From Sediminicola sp040566555 (lineage in GTDB: Bacteria > Bacteroidota > Bacteroidia > Flavobacteriales > Flavobacteriaceae): 64,000 bases of DNA. Below the pieces are notes generated by a model. That model was not told the DNA's origin. It saw nothing but the letters and a program-made list of their open reading frames with translations, and searched no databases. The position numbers and the translations under genes were made by a program. Location: positions 496,001 through 560,000 of the forward strand of contig NZ_JBEWYP010000002.1 in assembly GCF_040566555.1 (NCBI RefSeq). The letters run 5' to 3'. This document shows, piece after piece, positions 60,701 through 64,000 of this stretch. Positions within the stretch are counted from its first letter, which is position 1, and each line of letters opens with the position of its first letter.

Positions 60701-61196
60701 AATCCCCGGTAAAGTTGATGTTCATAATGGGGAACTGCTCCGAAAGGTTCAAATCAAAAACGTTGGGGTCTACCTTGGCATTATTGAAAATAGGCCAGTC
60801 CTCAGTAGCCTTTTCGCTATCTACTTCATCTTTTACCTTCTGTTTTGCCGCCTCAACCGTAATTTCTTCATCAAACTCTACGGTGATTATTGAATAATCT
60901 TCCTGTGAGGTAGAGGTTATCTCTACCAAATTGCTGATATTCTTTAATTTATCCTCCAGGGGATCAGTTATTAAACGCTCAATGTCCTCTGCGGTATTAC
61001 CTGGGTACAGCGTACTAATGTAAATTTTGGTTTCCTTAATTTCAGGAAAATCTTCCCTGGGCATGCCAAAATAGGAAGACAGCCCTATCCAAAGGAAGAG
61101 TCCTATCATAACATAGATTACACTTGGGTTTTCAATGGCCCATGACGATAATCCAAATTCCTTATCAGCGTTTTTTTTCTGCTTGCTCATGGACAC
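57717..61196 (-). CDS. RND-family efflux transporter permease
   Basis: An 1159-residue inner-membrane pump of the HAE-1 type. TM4 has the relay residue Asp417, but the second Asp of AcrB is Asn418 (GMLVDNGIVVVENVYRL), as is common in Bacteroidota. Porter-domain motifs and GEKAGIYKKDGEDY are present. Between TM6 and TM7 there is an insertion of about 60 residues with two extra hydrophobic segments (LIRLSIIMGGLGIFILIFGG and LGSVLILTAGMFWIYKYFL), which explains the length (usual 1030-1050). It abuts the adaptor gene; substrate unknown. Confidence 0.93.
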   Translation of the reverse strand: MSMSKQKKNADKEFGLSSWAIENPSVIYVMIGLFLWIGLSSYFGMPREDFPEIKETKIYISTLYPGNTAEDIERLITDPLEDKLKNISNLVEITSTSQEDYSIITVEFDEEITVEAAKQKVKDEVDSEKATEDWPIFNNAKVDPNVFDLNLSEQFPIMNINFTGDYPVEKLKEFAEHMQDEIEDLPEIKQVDIRGAQDKEVEIAVDVYKMMAAKVSFDDVLNTIRNGNVTMSAGNLKTSGQRRTIRILGEIEDPKELNEFVVKSENGNAVYLKDIAQVTFSEEEKTTFAREFGESVVMLDIKKRAGKNMIEASDKIKAMVKDAKANYYPTDLGISIANDSSGRTLNQVDDLVNNIIFGIILVVTVLMFFLGFRNALFVGFAIPMSMFMSFMILSWLGYTLNTMILFGMIMGLGMLVDNGIVVVENVYRLMDEGMPRIEAAKKGIGEIAFPIIISTATTVAAFVPLGLWPGIFGQFMIYFPITLSVVLGSSLFVAIFMNSMLVSNFMDTGEKELTVKQLIRLSIIMGGLGIFILIFGGTVRGLGSVLILTAGMFWIYKYFLKRWAINFQKNTMVRFENWYERRLMHALRGNNVYWYFGVTVAMLIGAFMLFGVSISTQRTKIEFFPDTIPNEIYVYIEYPQGTSIEKTNELTHDIEKRVYAIINSDKYTDAKGKNNYLVESAVSQVGEGAGNPQTDGGSAAEMPHRGKLTVSMREFKYRNGLDTEELRKNIQESLKGIYPGVAISIEKDAAGPPAGYPINIELQGKDYDELINTAEDMRNFINTKNIAGIEELKIDVNKGKPSMQVVVDRQKAGELGVAVGQVGNQLRRSLFGEKAGIYKKDGEDYNINVRFNEQNRYDKSALFNQNIIFRDPANGQIKEIPVSAVASQRNTSSFSAIKHRDNERVVTVYSGLKPGFTDAAAIVTEIQKEMESYTTLPQDVHIDYTGQIEEQNKQMQFLVGAFFTGLGLIMLILIFQFGGISKPSIIMIAIFLSFIGVFGGLIITGKPFVIMMTMMGIISLAGIVVNNGVVLLDYTQILIDRKKVKLAMDDRDLLTRDDARESIIKGGKARLRPVLLTAITTVLGLIPLAIGLNIDFFSLFSEFDPNIYIGGDNVIFWGPLAWTVIYGLIVATFLTLIIVPVLFFITYRFKIKLRGIRKN

Positions 61197-62366
61197 TTAG
61201 TTTATGATTTTTACTTTTTGACCATCTTTAACGCTTCTGGCTCCTTCTTTGATCACTTGGTTTCCATCTTCTATTCCGGATAGTACTTCAATGAAGGCCC
61301 CTTGGGTCTTCCCGGTTGTAATAATTGTTTTCTTTGCAGTGGCCTCATTATCCGCATTTGGTTCCATCGCTATATAAGCGTATTGCTCCCCTTCAGCATT
61401 TTCCGAAATAATGCTCTGTGGGATTAAAATGGCTTTTTCGCTGGTGTAGTCGTTGATGCGTACTTTGGCCGTTAAATTTGGTTTTATATTCCCATTTTTG
61501 TTGGGTACTGGGATCTCCACACTAAAAGATCTATTGCTGGGATTGATGAAATTTCCAGTCTGGCGGATCTTAGTGATTACACTATCCCCTAATACAGGAA
61601 AGTATACTTGCGCCTCTTTCCCTTTGGAGACACTGCCCAAATATGTTTCTGGTACTTCTACATCTATATACATATCGGAAAGGTTAACGATACGGAATAC
61701 TTCAGATCCCGGTCCTGGTGAAACCACGGTGCCTTGGTCTTTGATCACATTGTCGATAATTCCTGAAAAGGGAGCTCTAATGGATGATTTTCCCAATTGA
61801 CTTTGAAATTGTTTCACGGCATTTTGCTGTGCCTCGTAGTTGGATTTGGCTTGAAGGTATTGTATTTCAGAGCCTATTTTTTGATCCCATAAACGCTTTT
61901 GACGTTCGAAAGTAGTTTTTGCCAATTCTGCCTGTGTTTTTAGCTGTGCCAATTGACTGCCCATCCCGCCATCGTCGATGGTGGCCAAAAGTTGTCCTTT
62001 GCTAACCTGCTGGCCTTTTTGAACATATACCTTTTGCAACGTTCCTGCCATTTCTGGATAGATCAACACGTTTTGTTTGGTCATTACGTCGCCTTGTAAT
62101 TCTAAAAAGTGGTCAAATTTTTGTTCCTCTGCCTTAACCGTGGTGACCAACGGTAATTTTTCGTCCAGGTTAAAGGTCGCGATCACAGAATCTAGAAGCT
62201 TAATTTCTTGATCCGTAATTTTTAATTGCTCCGAAAGTGCACTCTTTTTAGCTCTCATGGCTTCAACATCCCCAGCTTCAATAAGGCTGTCTACGGTCTG
62301 TTGTTCATTATTGCCACAGGCAGAAAGAATAAGGGCGGTTACAAGGATGTAATAGATATTTTTCAT
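61197..62366 (-). CDS. RND periplasmic adaptor (MFP) lipoprotein
   Basis: A 389-residue membrane-fusion protein. The lipobox LSAC gives CGNNEQQT at the mature start. A helical hairpin/coiled coil (about 30-70 and 140-200), lipoyl half-motifs (VYVQKGQQVSKGQLLATIDD and GKSSIRAPFSGIIDNVIKDQGTVV) and beta-barrel and membrane-proximal domains follow in order. It links the RND permease to the TolC channel. Its stop is immediately followed by the permease ATG, so they are co-transcribed. Confidence 0.95.
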   Translation of the reverse strand: MKNIYYILVTALILSACGNNEQQTVDSLIEAGDVEAMRAKKSALSEQLKITDQEIKLLDSVIATFNLDEKLPLVTTVKAEEQKFDHFLELQGDVMTKQNVLIYPEMAGTLQKVYVQKGQQVSKGQLLATIDDGGMGSQLAQLKTQAELAKTTFERQKRLWDQKIGSEIQYLQAKSNYEAQQNAVKQFQSQLGKSSIRAPFSGIIDNVIKDQGTVVSPGPGSEVFRIVNLSDMYIDVEVPETYLGSVSKGKEAQVYFPVLGDSVITKIRQTGNFINPSNRSFSVEIPVPNKNGNIKPNLTAKVRINDYTSEKAILIPQSIISENAEGEQYAYIAMEPNADNEATAKKTIITTGKTQGAFIEVLSGIEDGNQVIKEGARSVKDGQKVKIIN

Positions 62367-62406
62367 TTTGAATTGTATTATAAATGGCTGTTTTTTGATT
62401 GATTTA

Positions 62407-63744
62407 TTAGTTGTTGATAATGGTTTCCAGTTCGGTTTTCTTATTAATAACCCCTACCATGGATTGCAGATATTCCTGCTGGGCTGAGTACAATTGTGTT
62501 TGGGCCTGTCTAAGTTCAAAACTTGAGGCCAACCCTTCAAAGTATTTGATCTGGTTCTTTTGTTCTATACGTTCCGCCAATGCCAAATTAGCTTTGGAAG
62601 TGTCATATTGTTCTATGGAAAAAAGGTATTCACTTTTGGCATTTTCCAATTGTAGGCGGATATTTTCTTTGGCTTCCTCTAACTGGTTTTTCGCCTTATC
62701 TAGGGCAATTTTGGCCCTTGCAGTAGTAGCACTTCTTTTAAAGGAACTGAATATAGGAATACTTAGGTCAAACCCAAGAATGGACGAATCGAACCATTGT
62801 TGATCCCCATTAAAAAAATCAAAATTCTGACTAAAAGCTGTGGAGCCGTAATTTATAAAAGCATTTAAGGTGGGCAAGGCTCTGCTTTTTGCCAGTTTCA
62901 GTTCAAAAAAGCGTTGTTCGTTGAGGTTATAGGCCAATTTGTAATCTACATTGTTTTCCATGGTCAACTCCTGATCCAATAACCTTAGGTCCATTTCTTT
63001 TTGGGTAAGTTGATCAAGATCTTCCTTTAAAAGCGTAGGTGTTGTTATGTCCAGTCCCATCACCAAATTTAACATTTGAAGGGTCAGTTTCTCTAAACGG
63101 CGAGCATTGCGTAACTGGTTCTCTACAGAAGAAAGGGTGATCTGTAATTGGTCCACGCTTTCCTCATCTCCCAGTCCATTTTCAAATATTTTTTTGGTTT
63201 CGTAGAGGTTTTTGTCAAGGGTTTCCCTGTTTTTCTCGAAGATTGCAACGCTTTCTTTGGCAAGAAGTACATTACCGTAGGCTTCTACCACGGCCTTGCG
63301 GACTTCAAGATCTGTTTTTTCTTTATTGTTGGCACTGTAACTGATAAACGCTTTTGAAGCCTGTACCCCAACTATATAAGACCCGTCAAAAATTTGTTGT
63401 TTTAACGTTGCCGTGGCACTTGCCGTTTGTTGTTGTCCAAAGATAATGGGAGTGAATGTACCGGGTTCACCACCAAAAAACTCCGCAGGAATAAGGGATA
63501 CCGGTTGCTTCAATTGATTTTGGTAGCTCACTGCACCTTCAATTTGAGGAAGTCCCCCAGCAATGGTCTCCCACTTTTGTTTTTGTGCATCTATAATATC
63601 CTTGTTCGCATTAATCGCCTTATAATTATTTTCTAAAGCATAGGCCACTGCTTCCTCAAGTGAAAAACTTGGTGCTGCCTGCTCTTGTGCAAAGGCGGTG
63701 AAGCTTAGGATTATTGCTAAGGAGGTTAGTATAAACTGTTTCAT
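62407..63744 (-). CDS. TolC-family outer-membrane efflux protein
   Basis: A 445-residue protein with signal peptide MKQFILTSLAIILSFTAFAQ. Two OEP repeats of long helices (about 25-220 and 240-440; EEAVAYALENNYKAINANKDI and KNQLEEAKENIRLQLENAKSEYLFS segments) form the trimeric channel-tunnel. It is not a lipoprotein. The first codon follows directly the tetR stop (TAAATG), and the adaptor gene begins 40 bases after its own stop. Confidence 0.94.
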   Translation of the reverse strand: MKQFILTSLAIILSFTAFAQEQAAPSFSLEEAVAYALENNYKAINANKDIIDAQKQKWETIAGGLPQIEGAVSYQNQLKQPVSLIPAEFFGGEPGTFTPIIFGQQQTASATATLKQQIFDGSYIVGVQASKAFISYSANNKEKTDLEVRKAVVEAYGNVLLAKESVAIFEKNRETLDKNLYETKKIFENGLGDEESVDQLQITLSSVENQLRNARRLEKLTLQMLNLVMGLDITTPTLLKEDLDQLTQKEMDLRLLDQELTMENNVDYKLAYNLNEQRFFELKLAKSRALPTLNAFINYGSTAFSQNFDFFNGDQQWFDSSILGFDLSIPIFSSFKRSATTARAKIALDKAKNQLEEAKENIRLQLENAKSEYLFSIEQYDTSKANLALAERIEQKNQIKYFEGLASSFELRQAQTQLYSAQQEYLQSMVGVINKKTELETIINN

Positions 63745-64000
63745 TTATTCGTAATTTGAATTGATTAAAGCATTTAGTATTTTTCTTCCCTTTGGGGTGA
63801 CAATTCCGCGAAGATGGTATTCCAAAAAATCGTCCATTAGAAGGTTGATTGGAAATTGGTCTGACGGGAATATTTCCTGGTCTTTTAGACTGGTTACACC
63901 AGAGAAGTATATCCTACCAATAAAGTCAACGTTGATATTTTCACGGTAAATTCCTTCTCCAACTCCTTTTTTTATATTGTCAACTATGCATTCTTCCATG
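63745..64000 (-). CDS. TetR/AcrR-family regulator, C-terminal part
   Basis: Open to the right edge of the window. The 84 or so visible residues (ending LLMDDFLEYHLRGIVTPKGRKILNAL) are the ligand-binding helices of a TetR-family protein, with the common C-terminal YHLRGIVTPKGR. The DNA-binding helix-turn-helix lies outside. It is the first gene of the efflux operon and probably represses it in the absence of a pump substrate. The stop touches the tolC-like start codon. Confidence 0.8.
   Translation of the reverse strand, partial: MEECIVDNIKKGVGEGIYRENINVDFIGRIYFSGVTSLKDQEIFPSDQFPINLLMDDFLEYHLRGIVTPKGRKILNALINSNYE

Noticed and set aside
1..64000. CRISPR arrays, tRNA, rRNA, insertion sequences, prophage
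   Set aside because: No regularly spaced repeats, cloverleaf-like sequences with CCA end, transposase-like frames or integrase genes were found on reading both strands.

Overview
The window looks like a chromosomal segment of a marine-type Flavobacteriaceae (Bacteroidota), probably in the Maribacter/Arenibacter/Zobellia neighbourhood; I cannot fix the genus. The signs are AT-rich DNA, almost no Shine-Dalgarno sequences, TAnnTTTG-type -7 promoter elements in front of many genes, a TonB-dependent receptor with a CarboxypepD_reg-like N-terminus, a LytTR/LytS-type two-component pair, Bacteroidota-specific families (DUF3078, DUF3109, DUF6503, DUF5117/5118-type metalloprotease) and many Tat or lipoprotein signals on sugar-modifying enzymes. 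I see no tRNA, rRNA, CRISPR array, insertion sequence or prophage.

Layout. 1-14.7 kb: the 3' part of a crotonase, a secreted protein of unknown function, a radical SAM protein, a Tat-type Gfo/Idh/MocA oxidoreductase, a plsC-HD hydrolase pair, a bacilliredoxin, a J-domain protein, HupE/UreJ, a dCMP deaminase-CtpA protease pair, MarC, DUF3109, and a response regulator followed by a TPR histidine kinase. 14.7-15.9 kb is gene-poor, with one 58-codon ORF and an orphan terminator. 15.9-19.6 kb: class Ia ribonucleotide reductase nrdB and nrdA. 19.7-29.9 kb: a carbohydrate-oxidation island with a GMC flavoprotein and its Tat-signal small subunit, two TIM-barrel isomerase/epimerase-like proteins, a NupG-like transporter, a Gfo/Idh/MocA dehydrogenase and two tandem DUF1080 lipoproteins. 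This set fits the 3-keto-glycoside route, in which a sugar is oxidised at C3, the glycosidic bond is cleaved by a DUF1080-type lyase/hydrolase, and the keto sugar is imported and reduced.

30.3-36.9 kb: yicC-gmk-nadD, then two small secreted paralogs with a TonB-box-like mature N-terminus flanking a DUF6503 protein and a large metzincin. 37.1-45.0 kb: a phosphate island on the minus strand, consisting of an OprO/P-like porin, pstS, pstCAB, phoU and a PiT transporter with a long PhoU-like C-terminal extension. 45.4-54.4 kb: housekeeping genes (dgt, DUF3078, dxs, tadA-like deaminase, cold-shock protein, ClC channel, aspS). 54.6-57.3 kb: a TonB-dependent receptor without a SusD partner. 57.7-64 kb: a tetR-tolC-MFP-RND efflux operon, with tetR running off the right end.

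The items I consider most worth a second look are the 3-keto-glycoside island and its electron path, the paired TonB-box-like small proteins, two very short ORFs (58 and 29 codons), and three intrinsic terminators with no gene to terminate (near 15.6, 45.15 and 57.6 kb), which may mark small RNAs.
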